In this document: piece by piece, positions 45,635 through 55,538 of the stretch
Numbering within the stretch: the stretch's first letter is position 1
Layout: each line of letters opens with the position of its first letter
Source: Mycobacterium mantenii
GTDB taxonomy: Bacteria > Actinomycetota > Actinomycetes > Mycobacteriales > Mycobacteriaceae
Reading direction: 5' to 3'
Length of the DNA stretch: 64,000 bases
NCBI RefSeq assembly: GCF_010731775.1
Contig: NZ_AP022590.1
Span: 3,410,001 to 3,474,000 of the forward strand
Position numbers and translations under genes: made by a program
Notes under the pieces: model-generated
Database searches by the model: none
The model's input: the letters and a program-made list of their open reading frames with translations, nothing else
What the model was told of the DNA's origin: nothing

Positions 45635-46564
45635 ATGACACGCACTGACCAAGACAGCTGGGACTTGGCCTCCAGCGTCGGTGCGACGGCCACGATGGTC
45701 GCCGCGGCGCGCGCACTGGCGAGCGAGGGCACCCACCCGATCATCAACGACCCCTTCGCCGCGCCCCTGGTGCGCGCGGTCGGGCTGGATTTCTTCCGGC
45801 GCCTGGTCGACGGCGAGGTGACCGAATCCGAGTCCTATGAGGGCGGCGGGAAGGACCTGGGGCTGGAGACCGACTCCATCGCCGTGCGCACCCGCTTCTT
45901 CGATGACTTCTTCCTCAACGCCGCCCGCGACGGGGTTCGCCAGGCGGTGATCCTCGCGGCCGGCCTCGACGCCCGCGCCTACCGGCTGAGCTGGCCGCCC
46001 GGGAGCGTGGTCTACGAGGTCGATCAGCCCGCCGTCGTCGAGTTCAAGAGCACCACCATGTCCGACCTGGGTGCCGCCCCGGCCGCGGAACGGCGCACGG
46101 TCAGCATCGATCTGCGTGAGGACTGGCCGGCCGCGTTGCGCGACAGCGGCTTTGACGTCACACAGCCGACGTCGTGGAGCGCCGAGGGCCTGCTGATGTA
46201 CTTGCCGCCCGACGCCCAGGACCGGCTCTTCGACAACATCACCGAGCTCAGCGCCCCCGGCAGCAAGTTGGCCACCGAATACCACCCCGACACCGCCGGC
46301 ACGACGATGTCGCAACGCGCCCAGGAGTTCAACGACAGGTGGGCCAAAGTCGGCTGCGACATCGACCTGTCGGGCCTGTTCTTCGACGGCGAACGCAGCA
46401 ACGTCGTGGACTACCTCACCGGTAAGGGCTGGCAGGTGGCCTCCCGGCCGCGCCGCGAGCTGTTCGGCGAGTATGGCTTGCAATTCCACGATGACGAGGC
46501 GATGGCGCAGTTCCGCAACATCGTCGCCGTGACCGCGACGCTGACCGGGAAGGGTGCCGCATGA
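45635..46564 (+). CDS. TIGR00027-type SAM methyltransferase, copy A1
   Basis: 309-residue leucine-carboxyl-methyltransferase-like protein of the large mycobacterial family. Landmarks: [43 protein letters not shown] (SAM motif I) and [26 protein letters not shown] site precedes the ATG, and GCTAAATA occurs about 20 bases upstream, also before the 54575 gene. Position corresponds to Rv0731c. Substrates of this family are not established. It overlaps the next copy (ATGA). Confidence 0.92.
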   Translation: MTRTDQDSWDLASSVGATATMVAAARALASEGTHPIINDPFAAPLVRAVGLDFFRRLVDGEVTESESYEGGGKDLGLETDSIAVRTRFFDDFFLNAARDGVRQAVILAAGLDARAYRLSWPPGSVVYEVDQPAVVEFKSTTMSDLGAAPAAERRTVSIDLREDWPAALRDSGFDVTQPTSWSAEGLLMYLPPDAQDRLFDNITELSAPGSKLATEYHPDTAGTTMSQRAQEFNDRWAKVGCDIDLSGLFFDGERSNVVDYLTGKGWQVASRPRRELFGEYGLQFHDDEAMAQFRNIVAVTATLTGKGAA

Positions 46565-47490
46565 CACGCACCGACCAAGACACCTGGGACCTGGCCTCCA
46601 GCGTGGGGGCGACCGCGACCTGGGTCGCGGCCTGCCGGGCGCTGGCCAGCAAGCGGCCCGACGCACTGATCGACGATCCCTACGCGGATCCGCTGGTTCG
46701 CGCGGTGGGTGCGGATTTCTTCATCCGCGTGCTCGACGGCGAAATCACCGATGAGACAGGCGGTCTCGATCCCGACGCGGACCCCGACGTGGAGCACAAC
46801 CTGGCGCGGATGGTCAACATGATGGCCGTACGCACCCGGTATTTCGACGACTTTTTCACCGCGGCGACCGCGGCCGGTATCCGCCAGGTCGTCATCCTGG
46901 CTTCCGGGCTGGACTCGCGCCCCTACCGGCTGGCCTGGCCCGAGGGCACCGTCGTGTACGAAGTCGACCAACCGGCGGTCATCGAGTTCAAGACCGCCGC
47001 GTTGTCGGAGCTGGACGCCCAGCCCACCGCCGAGCGCCGAACCGTCGCGGTTGATCTGCGCGACGATTGGCGCAGCGCGCTGCGGCAAGCCGGCTTTGAC
47101 GAAACGAAGCCGGCGGCGTGGAGTGCCGAAGGCCTGCTGATGTATCTGCCGCCGGAAGCCCAGGACCGGTTGTTCGACGCCGTCACCGCGCTGAGCGCCC
47201 CCGGCAGCCGACTGGCCACCGAATACCACCACAACGGGATCCCGTTGCTGGAGAAGCGCGCCAAAGCAATGGCCAAGCGCTGGGGACGATTCGGCTTCGA
47301 CACCGACGTGTCCACGCTCGTCTATCGCGGTGAGCGCACCCCCGCAGCCGATTACCTCAGCGCCCACGGCTGGCAGATCTCGGCGCGCACCCGCGCCGAT
47401 CAGTTCGCTGACGCCGGGCTGTCCGTACCGCCGGGCGAAAGCCTCAAAGCACTGCAGAACAGCATCTCGGTGACCGCCGTCCGGCAGTAG
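46561..47490 (+). CDS. TIGR00027-type SAM methyltransferase, copy A2
   Basis: 309-residue tandem paralogue with the same blocks ([66 protein letters not shown]). The ATG overlaps the stop of copy A1, so the two are coupled. M. tuberculosis has a single gene here, so this pair is a local duplication. It is convergent with the GNAT gene 3 bases away. Confidence 0.92.
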   Translation: MTRTDQDTWDLASSVGATATWVAACRALASKRPDALIDDPYADPLVRAVGADFFIRVLDGEITDETGGLDPDADPDVEHNLARMVNMMAVRTRYFDDFFTAATAAGIRQVVILASGLDSRPYRLAWPEGTVVYEVDQPAVIEFKTAALSELDAQPTAERRTVAVDLRDDWRSALRQAGFDETKPAAWSAEGLLMYLPPEAQDRLFDAVTALSAPGSRLATEYHHNGIPLLEKRAKAMAKRWGRFGFDTDVSTLVYRGERTPAADYLSAHGWQISARTRADQFADAGLSVPPGESLKALQNSISVTAVRQ

Positions 47491-47493
47491 CGC

Positions 47494-48159
47494 TCAGGGA
47501 TTGGCCGCCGGTGCGCGCACCACCATCGGCACCGCGGGGAAACACCACGCCATCTCCGAGCGCGACTTGCGCAGCGCGGCGGTGCCGTAACCCCGCTTGC
47601 GGTAGTCGGGGTGAATCCAGATCCGGACATCGACCTCGCCGCGCACCAGCTCGCCGAACACCATGCCGACCTTCTCGCCGGAGTCGATGGCGACGAACCA
47701 CGCGGCCTCTTCGTCGTCGACCCGGCCCAGCGCGGCTTTGATCTCGTCGTCGAGGTTGCCCGCCTGCCCACCGGATCCGTCGCCCGACACGCCACCCATG
47801 TCCTCGGTGCGCACGCCGAAGATGTCGCGGTCCTCGCTCGCGGAGAACGGCCGGAGCTCGAGGGTGTCCCCGGAGCTCGCCGGACGCTCGCCCAGGGTGA
47901 AGCTCAGCTGCTTGTTCAGGTCCTCCAGCTCGGCCTGGATCGTCCTGCGCGAATCCTTGGTGAGTCGGTCGAAGGACAAGCCGAACACCGCTTCGGCACC
48001 CGTGCGCGACGTGCCGAGCAAACCGGCGATGGCCCTGACGGCCTCCGCGTTGTTGTCGGCCTCCACGATCAGGTCGAGCACTTCGTGCCGTCGTTCGAGG
48101 GCTTTCAACAGTGCGTCGGCGATTTCGCGGCGGGCGGCTTTGCGGTCCTGGTCGGTCAT
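47494..48159 (-). CDS. GNAT acetyltransferase with GyrA-like N-terminal segment
   Basis: 221 residues, equivalent in position to Rv0730. Residues about 8-85 (IADALLKALERRHEVLDLI, LSFDRLTKDSRRTIQAELEDL) resemble the helical coiled-coil tail of the DNA gyrase/topoisomerase IV A subunit breakage-reunion domain. Residues about 100-215 form a GNAT acetyltransferase with the acetyl-CoA loop RKRGYGTAAL. The start at 48159 is 9 bases before the kinase stop. The substrate is unknown; the fusion may target the enzyme to a nucleic-acid or topoisomerase partner, which is speculation. Confidence 0.82.
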   Translation of the reverse strand: MTDQDRKAARREIADALLKALERRHEVLDLIVEADNNAEAVRAIAGLLGTSRTGAEAVFGLSFDRLTKDSRRTIQAELEDLNKQLSFTLGERPASSGDTLELRPFSASEDRDIFGVRTEDMGGVSGDGSGGQAGNLDDEIKAALGRVDDEEAAWFVAIDSGEKVGMVFGELVRGEVDVRIWIHPDYRKRGYGTAALRKSRSEMAWCFPAVPMVVRAPAANP

Positions 48160-48168
48160 TGCACCAGC

Positions 48169-49530
48169 CTAGAACGGCGGGGGTCCGACCGCGCTACATC
48201 TGCGGTTTCCCAGCTCCAAGAAGCGCCGGTACCGGTCGGAGACCGCGCTCGCCCAGGCGGGGTCGGGCTCGACGGTCCGTTCGGTGCGCACCCATCGGGC
48301 GGCGTCGGCGATCGTCGTCTCCAGGCCGGCCGCCATCCGTGCCAGAAAGGCCGCCCCCAGCGCGGCCCCTTCCGCCACCCCGGACACCTCGACCGGACGC
48401 CCGGTGGCGTCGGCGATGGCCTGCAACCACGGCCCCACCCGGGTGCCGCCGCCGGTGGCCACGACGCGCGACACCGGCGCCCCGCTGAGCTCGATGAGCT
48501 GGCGGACCACGAATCCGGACGCCTCGTAGGCGGCCCGCCGCAGCGCGGCGGCGTCGTGGGTCAGGTCCAGAGCCTCCAGCATGCCCCTGCGGTCCGGGTC
48601 GTGGTACGGGGTTCGCTCGCCGCGCAGATAGGGCGACCACACCGGGACGCGCGCGGGTTCGACGGCGGCCGGATCTGCCTGTGCCACAACGCGATCCACC
48701 CAGCCCAGGAACAGCCCACCGGCGTTGCTGGCCCCGCCGATCTGGCTCTTGCCCGGCGTGGTGTGCGGAATGGTCCACAGGCCGGGCATCTGCCGGGCCT
48801 CGGCGATGGTCGTCCACACGATCAGCGTGGTGCCGCACATCACCAGCACGTCGCCGTCGTGGTCGGCACCGGCGACGATCTGTTCGCACAGCGCATCGAT
48901 GGCGCCGGTGGCCAGCGCGGCATCGGTGCCCCGCACCTGCCCGACGAGGGCCCCCATGCTCTCCACCCGCGGCATCTGCCCGACGGTCGCGCCGCGCTCG
49001 GCGCATGCGTCGGGATTCCAGCCGGTCCCGTCGAACAAGGGGAACGCCGTGGCGGCGGTCGCGATGTCGATCACCGCCTCGCCCGCCAGCGCGTGGTTGG
49101 CCACCGCCGGCGCCGGCCAGTAGCCGGCGGCGCCCGGGGCCTGCGCGGCCGTCCAGCGCAGGAACTCGGCGGCCTCGCCCAGGGCGGGCAGCGGCTGCGT
49201 GTCACCCCCGGGCGTGCGGCCCCGGCCGTCGCCGTAGAGCAGACCCGGCGTGATGGGCGTGCCGGTGTCGTCGACGGCGGTGATCGACGGCACCATCGCC
49301 GAGACGGCCACCGCCGCGACGCCGGGTTGGTCGATCAGTTCGTGCAAGGCCGCCGACGGCCCACGCCGCCACGCCGCATCGGCGTCGTGCTCCAGCCGGT
49401 CGGGTGCCGGCACCCGCAGCTCGTGGGGGATGCGCACGCGGGCAGCCACGTTGCCGTCGACGTCGGCGGCTATCGCCTTGACCGCGGTGCTGCCGACGTC
49501 GATGCCGATTGTGACGTCTTTGCGTGACAC
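48169..49530 (-). CDS. xylB: FGGY-family carbohydrate kinase
   Basis: 453-residue sugar kinase, equivalent to Rv0729 (named xylB). The N-terminal phosphate motif GIDVGSTAVKAI and the C-terminal VVATGGGTRVGPWLQAIAD adenosine motif are seen. GTG 49530 lies 7 bases after a TACGGT -10 box, supporting a leaderless start; GTG 49539 is the alternative. It is divergent from serA2-fucA, and the three probably serve one acid-sugar or ketose pathway. The true sugar substrate is not determined. Confidence 0.88.
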   Translation of the reverse strand: MSRKDVTIGIDVGSTAVKAIAADVDGNVAARVRIPHELRVPAPDRLEHDADAAWRRGPSAALHELIDQPGVAAVAVSAMVPSITAVDDTGTPITPGLLYGDGRGRTPGGDTQPLPALGEAAEFLRWTAAQAPGAAGYWPAPAVANHALAGEAVIDIATAATAFPLFDGTGWNPDACAERGATVGQMPRVESMGALVGQVRGTDAALATGAIDALCEQIVAGADHDGDVLVMCGTTLIVWTTIAEARQMPGLWTIPHTTPGKSQIGGASNAGGLFLGWVDRVVAQADPAAVEPARVPVWSPYLRGERTPYHDPDRRGMLEALDLTHDAAALRRAAYEASGFVVRQLIELSGAPVSRVVATGGGTRVGPWLQAIADATGRPVEVSGVAEGAALGAAFLARMAAGLETTIADAARWVRTERTVEPDPAWASAVSDRYRRFLELGNRRCSAVGPPPF

Positions 49531-49537
49531 GGGCGTC

Positions 49538-49543
49538 ACCGTA
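49538..49543 (-). promoter_or_regulatory. -10 box TACGGT for leaderless FGGY kinase
   Basis: TACGGT on the minus strand is 7 bases before GTG 49530. The same hexamer serves the genes at 52136 and 59233. Confidence 0.5.
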
Positions 49544-49560
49544 CGCCAGCATTGGCACTC

Positions 49561-50541
49561 GTGACGTCCAAACCACGCGCCTTGGTGACCGCCCCGCTGC
49601 GGGGGCCGGGCTTCGCCAAACTGCGTGAGCTGGCCGACGTGGTGTACGACCCCTGGATCGAGCAGACCCCGCCGCGCATCTACAGCGCCGAGCAGCTGGC
49701 CGAGCGGATCACCGGCGAAGCCGCCGAAATCGTGGTGGTGGAAAGCGATTCGGTGCGCGGCCCGGTGTTCGAGCAGGGCGTGCGGGTGATCGCGTCCACC
49801 CGCGGCGACCCCAACAACGTCGACATCGCCGGCGCCACGGCCGCCGGCATCCCGGTGCTGAACGCCCCGGCCCGCAACGCCGATGCCGTCGCCGAGATGA
49901 CGGTCGCCCTGCTGCTGGCCGCCACCCGGCACCTGCTAGCCGCGGACGCGGATATGCGCAGCGGCAACATCTTTCGTGACGGCAGCATCCCGTATCAGCG
50001 GTTCCGCGCCGCCGAGATCGCCGGACTCACCGCCGGGCTGGTGGGCCTGGGTGCCGTCGGCCGTGCGACACAATGGCGGCTGTCCGGGCTGGGCCTGCGG
50101 GTCATCGCGCACGACCCCTACAACCCCGATGCCCGGCACAGTCTCGACGAGCTGCTGAGCGAGGCCGACGTGGTCTCGCTGCACGCCCCGGTCACCGAAG
50201 ACACGGCCGGCATGATCGGCGCGCGGGAGTTCGCGGCCATGCGCGACGGCGTGGTCTTCCTCAACACCGCCCGCGCCCAGCTGCACGACACCGATGCCCT
50301 GGTCCGCGCCCTGGCCGCGGGCAAGGTGGGCGCCGCCGGGCTGGACCACTTCGTCGGCGAACGGCTACCGGCCGATCACCCGCTGGTCGGCATGCCCAAC
50401 GTGGTGCTGACGCCGCACATCGGCGGCGCCACCTTCAACACCGAGGCGCGCCAGGCGCAGATGGTGGCCGACGACCTGGAGGCGCTGCTGGGCGGCAACG
50501 CCCCCGCACATATCGTCAATCCGGAGGTGCTGGGGTCATGA
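49561..50541 (+). CDS. serA2: D-isomer 2-hydroxyacid dehydrogenase SerA2
   Basis: NAD-dependent dehydrogenase of the phosphoglycerate dehydrogenase family, 326 residues, the same length as Rv0728c. NAD motif GLVGLGAVGRATQ, Arg in FLNTARAQL, Glu in FVGERLP and the catalytic His in TPHIGGAT are present. There is no ACT regulatory domain, unlike the biosynthetic SerA1. The GTG at 49561 is chosen on length. It is coupled to fucA (ATGA overlap). Confidence 0.9.
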   Translation: MTSKPRALVTAPLRGPGFAKLRELADVVYDPWIEQTPPRIYSAEQLAERITGEAAEIVVVESDSVRGPVFEQGVRVIASTRGDPNNVDIAGATAAGIPVLNAPARNADAVAEMTVALLLAATRHLLAADADMRSGNIFRDGSIPYQRFRAAEIAGLTAGLVGLGAVGRATQWRLSGLGLRVIAHDPYNPDARHSLDELLSEADVVSLHAPVTEDTAGMIGAREFAAMRDGVVFLNTARAQLHDTDALVRALAAGKVGAAGLDHFVGERLPADHPLVGMPNVVLTPHIGGATFNTEARQAQMVADDLEALLGGNAPAHIVNPEVLGS

Positions 50542-51191
50542 AGTTCGTCGACAACCCGGAAACCGCGGTGCTGGACGCCGCCAAGGACATGTTGCGCCGC
50601 GGCCTGGTGGAGGGGACGGCCGGCAATATCTCGGCGCGGCGCGCCGACGGCGGCATCGTCATCACGCCGTCGTCGGTGGACTATCGCGACATGCAGCTCG
50701 ACGACCTGGTGCTCGTCGACCCGGACGGCGCGGTGCTGCACGCCGCCGAGGGCCGGGCACCGTCGTCGGAGATGCAGCTGCACCTGGCCTGCTATCGGGC
50801 CTTCGATGACGTCGGCAGCGTCATCCACAGCCATCCGGTGTGGGCGACCATGTTCGCCATTGCGCACCAACCGATTCCGGCGTGTATCGACGAGTTCGCG
50901 GTGTACTGCGGTGGGGACGTCCGGTGCAGCGAGTACGCCGCGTCCGGCACCGCCGACGTCGGGGCCAACGCCGTGAATGCGCTCGACGGCCGGGGCGCCG
51001 CGCTGATCGCCAACCACGGGCTGGTCGCGGTGGGACCGCGACCCGACAAGGTGCTGCACATCACCGCGCTGGTCGAGCGGACCGCCCAAATCGTCTGGGG
51101 TGCACGCGCTCTCGGTGGCCCGGTGCCGATCCCGGAGGACGTCAACCGCAACTTCGCGTCCGTCTACGGCTACCTGCGCGCCAACACCTGA
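50538..51191 (+). CDS. fucA: Class II aldolase (L-fuculose-phosphate aldolase type)
   Basis: 217-residue zinc-dependent class II aldolase/adducin-domain protein (Rv0727c equivalent). Metal ligands are visible: Glu in SSEMQLH, two His in HSHPVWATM, and a third His in IANHGLVAVG. The GTAGNISAR segment binds phosphate. It is coupled to serA2 upstream and to the metallo-beta-lactamase gene downstream (TGATG). The natural substrate is probably a phosphorylated sugar or sugar acid. Confidence 0.9.
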   Translation: MKFVDNPETAVLDAAKDMLRRGLVEGTAGNISARRADGGIVITPSSVDYRDMQLDDLVLVDPDGAVLHAAEGRAPSSEMQLHLACYRAFDDVGSVIHSHPVWATMFAIAHQPIPACIDEFAVYCGGDVRCSEYAASGTADVGANAVNALDGRGAALIANHGLVAVGPRPDKVLHITALVERTAQIVWGARALGGPVPIPEDVNRNFASVYGYLRANT

Positions 51192-52108
51192 TGTGCCCGG
51201 TCCGCTTCGGCCACGCGGGCGTGGCCCGAGTGCTGGAACTTCAATTCGACCTGGGGACATGCCTTTTCCCGCAGACGCCGCCGTCAGGTTGGCAACACAA
51301 TGCCGACCTGCTGGTGCCGGACTTCTTCGACCCCTCGACCGATCAGTGGCACATCGCGATCCAAAGCTGGGTCATCGAGGTCGACGGGCTGACCGTCGTC
51401 GTGGACACCGGAGTCGGCAACGACCGCCAACGCCCGCACATGCCGGCTCTGGATCACCTGAACACCGCATTCCTGCCCGCGCTACGGTCCGCGGGCATCG
51501 ACCCCGACGCCGTCGACGTGGTGGTCAACACTCACATCCACTCCGACCACGTCGGGTGGAACACCATGCTGCGCAACGACATCTGGGTGCCGACGTTTCC
51601 CAACGCCCGATACCTGGTGCCGGCCGCCGACTACCGCCACTTCGCGCCCGACGGCCCCGCCGCGCGGCGGACGCCGCGCAGCGAAGAGGAAGCGGCCCAG
51701 CAGCGCGGTGACCAGCTGGTGTTCGCCGACAGCGTTGCGCCCGTCGATGCGGCCGGGCAGCTCGTGCAATGGTCGGACGACTATCAGCTGAGCCGGTCAC
51801 TGCGGCTGCGGCCCGCACCCGGGCACACGCCGGGCTCGTCGGTGCTGTGGCTGGATGCGGGCGAGCCGGCGATCTTCGTCGGCGATCTCACCCACAGCCC
51901 GCTGCAGCTGCGCCGGCCCGCCGACGCCTGCGCCTTCGACGTCGACGCGCCAGCCGCCGCGGTCACCCGCCGGCGGATATTCACCGAGGCCGTCCGGGCG
52001 AAGGCCGCCGTGATCCCGGCGCATTACCCCGGTCGCGGCGGGGCGACGATCCGCGCCGTCGCCGACCGATTCGACGTCGATGAATGGCTGGATTTCGAGC
52101 CACTCTGA
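51191..52108 (+). CDS. Metallo-beta-lactamase-fold hydrolase
   Basis: 305-residue hydrolase with the zinc motif NTHIHSDHVGW (HxHxDH), a further His in PGHTPGSS, Asp in FVGDLTHSP and a last His in IPAHYPGR, the full dinuclear site. This subtype resembles lactonases and other soluble MBL hydrolases, not antibiotic-resistance enzymes. The ATG overlaps the fucA stop, so it may hydrolyse a lactone in the same sugar-acid pathway; this is inference. Confidence 0.88.
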   Translation: MCPVRFGHAGVARVLELQFDLGTCLFPQTPPSGWQHNADLLVPDFFDPSTDQWHIAIQSWVIEVDGLTVVVDTGVGNDRQRPHMPALDHLNTAFLPALRSAGIDPDAVDVVVNTHIHSDHVGWNTMLRNDIWVPTFPNARYLVPAADYRHFAPDGPAARRTPRSEEEAAQQRGDQLVFADSVAPVDAAGQLVQWSDDYQLSRSLRLRPAPGHTPGSSVLWLDAGEPAIFVGDLTHSPLQLRRPADACAFDVDAPAAAVTRRRIFTEAVRAKAAVIPAHYPGRGGATIRAVADRFDVDEWLDFEPL

Positions 52109-52122
52109 GCATCCCCGAGCGT

Positions 52123-52128
52123 TACGGT
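52123..52128 (+). promoter_or_regulatory. -10 box TACGGT for the leaderless gene at 52136
   Basis: TACGGT followed by 7 bases and ATG 52136; no ribosome-binding sequence between. Confidence 0.5.
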
Positions 52129-52135
52129 TGACGCC

Positions 52136-53173
52136 ATGCCGCCATACCGAGTGGTCCAGTGGTCGACCGGCAACATCGGCCGTCGGGCGCTCGGCGTCCT
52201 GCTCGACCGCGACAACTTCGACGTGGTCGGCGTTCACGCATTCGATCCGGACAAGGTGGGCCGCGACGCCGGGGTGCTGGCCGACCGGCCCCCGATCGGT
52301 GTGGCCGCAACCTCCGATGCCGACGCGTTGATCGAGCTTGCGCCGGACTGCGTGAACTACATGCCCCGCGCCATCGACTACGAGCTGGTGCTCAGGATGC
52401 TGCGCTCGGGCATCAACGTCGTCACGACGGGAGACTTCCTGACCGGCACCCATCACCCAACCGAACTCCCGGCGCTCGAGGAGGCGGCCCAACAGGGCCA
52501 GGCCACCTTCCTGGGCACCGGCTTCGAGCCGGGCTTCATCAACGTCGTCGCCGGCTTTCTCACCGGCGCCTGCCGAGAGGTCCACAACGTCAAGCTCGTC
52601 GAAACCTTGGACTGCACCACCTATCCCGTATGGGAGGTGTGGCGAGTGCTCGGGTTCGGCAAACCACCCCGCGAGCCGGTGACGCACATCGATCCGGCGA
52701 CGCAGCGGTACGGCCTCGGCTACTTCGAGACGCTGGACATGATCGCCGCCATGCTCGGCGTCGAACTCGAGTCCAAGGACGCGTTCGTCGAGCCCGCGGT
52801 GCTGACCCGGGATCTGAATCTGGGGTGGGTGGACTTCGCGGCCGGCACCATCGGCGGCCAGCGCCGCACCTACCGCGGCCAGCGCGGTGGTCGCCCGGTG
52901 GTCGAGCTGGCCATCTGCTGGACCATGAGCGACGACGCGCTCGACCCGCAATGGACCGATCCCAAGGGTTTCAGCGTGGTGATCGAAGGCCGGCCACGCG
53001 TCGACGCGACGATCCGGTTCGGCAACCCCGGCGAGGACGTGATGACCGTGTTGATGGACAGCACCGCGGTTGCGGCCGTCAACGCCATACCGTTCGTTTG
53101 TGAGGCCCAACCGGGCGTCATCACCCCGATCGACCTGCCCATCACCGGGTCCCACGGCGCGCTGACGGTCTGA
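52136..53173 (+). CDS. NAD(P)-binding dihydrodipicolinate reductase-like protein
   Basis: 345 residues, Rossmann N-terminus YRVVQWSTGNIGRRAL, then a C-terminal domain with TGDFLTGTHHP and GTGFEPGFINVV. This is the pattern of mycobacterial DapB-like or 2,4-diaminopentanoate dehydrogenase-like proteins, which are common paralogues of unknown substrate. It has a leaderless ATG start. It ends 3 bases before the convergent alcohol dehydrogenase gene. It is unlikely to be the lysine-pathway DapB, which is shorter. Confidence 0.83.
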   Translation: MPPYRVVQWSTGNIGRRALGVLLDRDNFDVVGVHAFDPDKVGRDAGVLADRPPIGVAATSDADALIELAPDCVNYMPRAIDYELVLRMLRSGINVVTTGDFLTGTHHPTELPALEEAAQQGQATFLGTGFEPGFINVVAGFLTGACREVHNVKLVETLDCTTYPVWEVWRVLGFGKPPREPVTHIDPATQRYGLGYFETLDMIAAMLGVELESKDAFVEPAVLTRDLNLGWVDFAAGTIGGQRRTYRGQRGGRPVVELAICWTMSDDALDPQWTDPKGFSVVIEGRPRVDATIRFGNPGEDVMTVLMDSTAVAAVNAIPFVCEAQPGVITPIDLPITGSHGALTV

Positions 53174-53176
53174 CGG

Positions 53177-54409
53177 CTAGCGCTGGTCGAAAGCCACCTT
53201 GACCGCGCCACTTTCGGCCTGATTGGCGAGCACCCCGAAGGCGTCGCGCCACTGCTCCAGCCCGAACGTATGAGTGAGCATGGGGCGCAAGTCAATCCGC
53301 TGAGCACCGGCCAGATCGAGGTAGTGGGCGATGGCGTGCTTGCGCTGCCCGTCGACCTCCTCGATCCCGAAGGCGTTGGAGCCGACGAGGGCGATCTCCT
53401 TGAAGTACAACGGACTCCACTCCCACCGGCCGGGGGCATGGACACCGGCCTTCACCAAGGTCCCCCGCGAGCGCAGCACCCGGACCCCGAGTTCGAATGT
53501 CTCGGGCTTGGCGATGGTGTCGTAGACGACGTCGATGGCGCCGGGGTGAGCCATCGGCAGACCCCGCAGCGGCCGGTGCAGCCGGCCACCGCCCCAGGCG
53601 ACGAGTTCTTCGATGAGGGCCGCGCGCGGTTCGTGGGCGAGCACTTTGGCCGCGCCGAACCGCCGGGCCAGCTCCGCCTGCGCCGCGAAGCGCGCCACCA
53701 CCGCGACGGCCACGTCGGGATACAGCGCCCGCAGGATCGCGACCGCGCACAACCCGAGCGAGCCGGCCCCGTACACCAGCGCGGAGCCCGAGCGGGGCGG
53801 CGGGTGGCGGGTGATCGCGTGCAGGGACACCGAGAACGGGTCGGCGAACATCGCCATCTCGTCGGGAATCGAGTCCGGAACCCCGAACAGCATGCTGTCG
53901 TGGGCGGGCATCAACTCGGCGTAGCCGCCTGTCACGTCGGCCGACACACCGGTATGGATGCCGGGTTTGAGGTCGCCGTCGGCGAAGCTCCAGCACAGGC
54001 TGTAATCGCCGACTTCACAAGCGGGACAAGGCGGTTGGATGCCTCGCGGTCCGCACGACAGCCACGGGTTGAGCACCACCCGCTCCCCCACCTGCAGCCC
54101 CCGCGCCCGGGGTCCCAGCGCCACCACGTCGGCGACCACTTCGTGGCCCATGACTTGCGGAAACGAACAGAGGGCGGCCATGGCGTTGTCGCCGTCGCCC
54201 TCACCGAAATCCATCAGGATCTGCTTGGAATCCGACCCGCAGATGCCGGTCAGCCGCGGCCGGGTGAGCACCCAGTCCTCGTGCGGCAGTTGCGGATCCG
54301 GCAATTCGCGCAGCGCGGTCGGGGTCCGGGCCAGGTTGCGGGTCAGCGGGTTGGCATCATCGGGGACCTCGACGAGTTCCGGTGGCACGCCGAAGACCAG
54401 CGCCTTCAT
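53177..54409 (-). CDS. Zinc-containing alcohol dehydrogenase (MDR family)
   Basis: 410-residue medium-chain dehydrogenase. Catalytic zinc ligands are in GICGSDS and MGHEVVADV; the structural-zinc lobe CGPRGIQPPCPACEVGDYSLC has four cysteines. The coenzyme motif is GAGSLGLCAV. It is longer than the typical 350 residues because of an N-terminal extension and inserts. It is transcribed toward the DapB-like gene. The substrate alcohol is unknown. Confidence 0.88.
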   Translation of the reverse strand: MKALVFGVPPELVEVPDDANPLTRNLARTPTALRELPDPQLPHEDWVLTRPRLTGICGSDSKQILMDFGEGDGDNAMAALCSFPQVMGHEVVADVVALGPRARGLQVGERVVLNPWLSCGPRGIQPPCPACEVGDYSLCWSFADGDLKPGIHTGVSADVTGGYAELMPAHDSMLFGVPDSIPDEMAMFADPFSVSLHAITRHPPPRSGSALVYGAGSLGLCAVAILRALYPDVAVAVVARFAAQAELARRFGAAKVLAHEPRAALIEELVAWGGGRLHRPLRGLPMAHPGAIDVVYDTIAKPETFELGVRVLRSRGTLVKAGVHAPGRWEWSPLYFKEIALVGSNAFGIEEVDGQRKHAIAHYLDLAGAQRIDLRPMLTHTFGLEQWRDAFGVLANQAESGAVKVAFDQR

Positions 54410-54574
54410 CGGGCCGCACCCCGTCCCGACCAGGCACCCGCGATGAGCACCCGTTGACCAGCCGCCGCGTACGCCATCAGTACAGGTTGCCGCGAATCGC
54501 GGGAAGCGTACAGTGGGGGAAGCTTGTTATATCGGCTAAATATTAGATTGGCTACCTCCGATAGGGGCACACAC

Positions 54575-55525
54575 ATGACTTCCACCAGGTACGAAGGCGA
54601 CACCTGGGACCTGGCGTCGAGCGTCGGGGTGACCGCGACAATGGTCGCGGCCGCCCGCGCCATGGCTACCCGCGCCGACAACCCACTGATCAGCGACCCC
54701 TTCGCCGAGCCGCTGGTCAAGCTAGTCGGCGTGGACCTGCTGTCCCGGCTGGCCACCGGCGAGCTGGATCCCGCCGAGCTGAACGACGTGCACGACGGCG
54801 CCGCGGGGTCCGCCGGGGCGATGTCGCGGATGGCCGACAACATGGCGGTCCGCACCAAGTTCTTCGACGAGTTCTTCCTGGACGCGACGAACGCGGGCAT
54901 CAAGCAGGTCGTGATCCTGGCTTCCGGTCTCGACGCCCGCCCGTACCGGCTCGCGTGGCCGGCCGGGACGGTGGTCTACGAGGTGGACCAGCCGAAGGTC
55001 ATCGAATTCAAGACCCGCTCGCTGGCCGATCTGGGCGCCGCCCCCACCGCCGAGCGCCGAGTGGTGGCCGTCGATCTGCGCGAGGACTGGCCCTCCGTGC
55101 TGCGCGCCGCCGGGTTCGATCCGGCCCAGCCGACCGCGTGGAGCGCCGAGGGCCTGCTCGGCTACCTGCCGCCCGACGCGCAGGATCGCCTGCTGGACAC
55201 CATCACCGAGCTCAGCGCGCCGGGCAGCCGGCTCGCCACCGAAAGTGCGCCCAACCCCGAGCCCGGCGACGAGGAGAAGATGAAGGAGCGCATGCAGACG
55301 ATCTCCGAGCGCTGGCGGACGCACGGTTTCGAGCTGGACATGGCGGGACTGGTCTACTTGGGTGATCGCAACGAAGCGGCGCCCTACCTAGCCGCCCGCG
55401 GTTGGCGGATGAACAGCGTCAGCATCCGGGAGCTGTTCGCGGCCAACGGAATCGACCCGCTCACCGACGACGACGTGCGCATGGGCGAGATGCTCTACAC
55501 CAGCGGCACCCTGAGCGAGAAATAG
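54575..55525 (+). CDS. TIGR00027-type SAM methyltransferase, copy B1
   Basis: 316-residue family member: [68 protein letters not shown] chose ATG 54575, in line with paralogues. The upstream region is AT-rich for this genome (TTGTTATATC, GCTAAATATTAGATT at 54524-54550), suggesting a strong promoter. It is first of three tandem copies; the region corresponds to Rv0725c/Rv0726c. Confidence 0.92.
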   Translation: MTSTRYEGDTWDLASSVGVTATMVAAARAMATRADNPLISDPFAEPLVKLVGVDLLSRLATGELDPAELNDVHDGAAGSAGAMSRMADNMAVRTKFFDEFFLDATNAGIKQVVILASGLDARPYRLAWPAGTVVYEVDQPKVIEFKTRSLADLGAAPTAERRVVAVDLREDWPSVLRAAGFDPAQPTAWSAEGLLGYLPPDAQDRLLDTITELSAPGSRLATESAPNPEPGDEEKMKERMQTISERWRTHGFELDMAGLVYLGDRNEAAPYLAARGWRMNSVSIRELFAANGIDPLTDDDVRMGEMLYTSGTLSEK

Positions 55526-55538
55526 GAGCTGACCCCCG

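Noticed and set aside
47611..49527. Long plus-strand open frame (638 codons) across the GNAT and kinase genes
   Set aside because: It is the complementary strand of two recognised genes and has Arg/Gly/His-rich composition without motifs.
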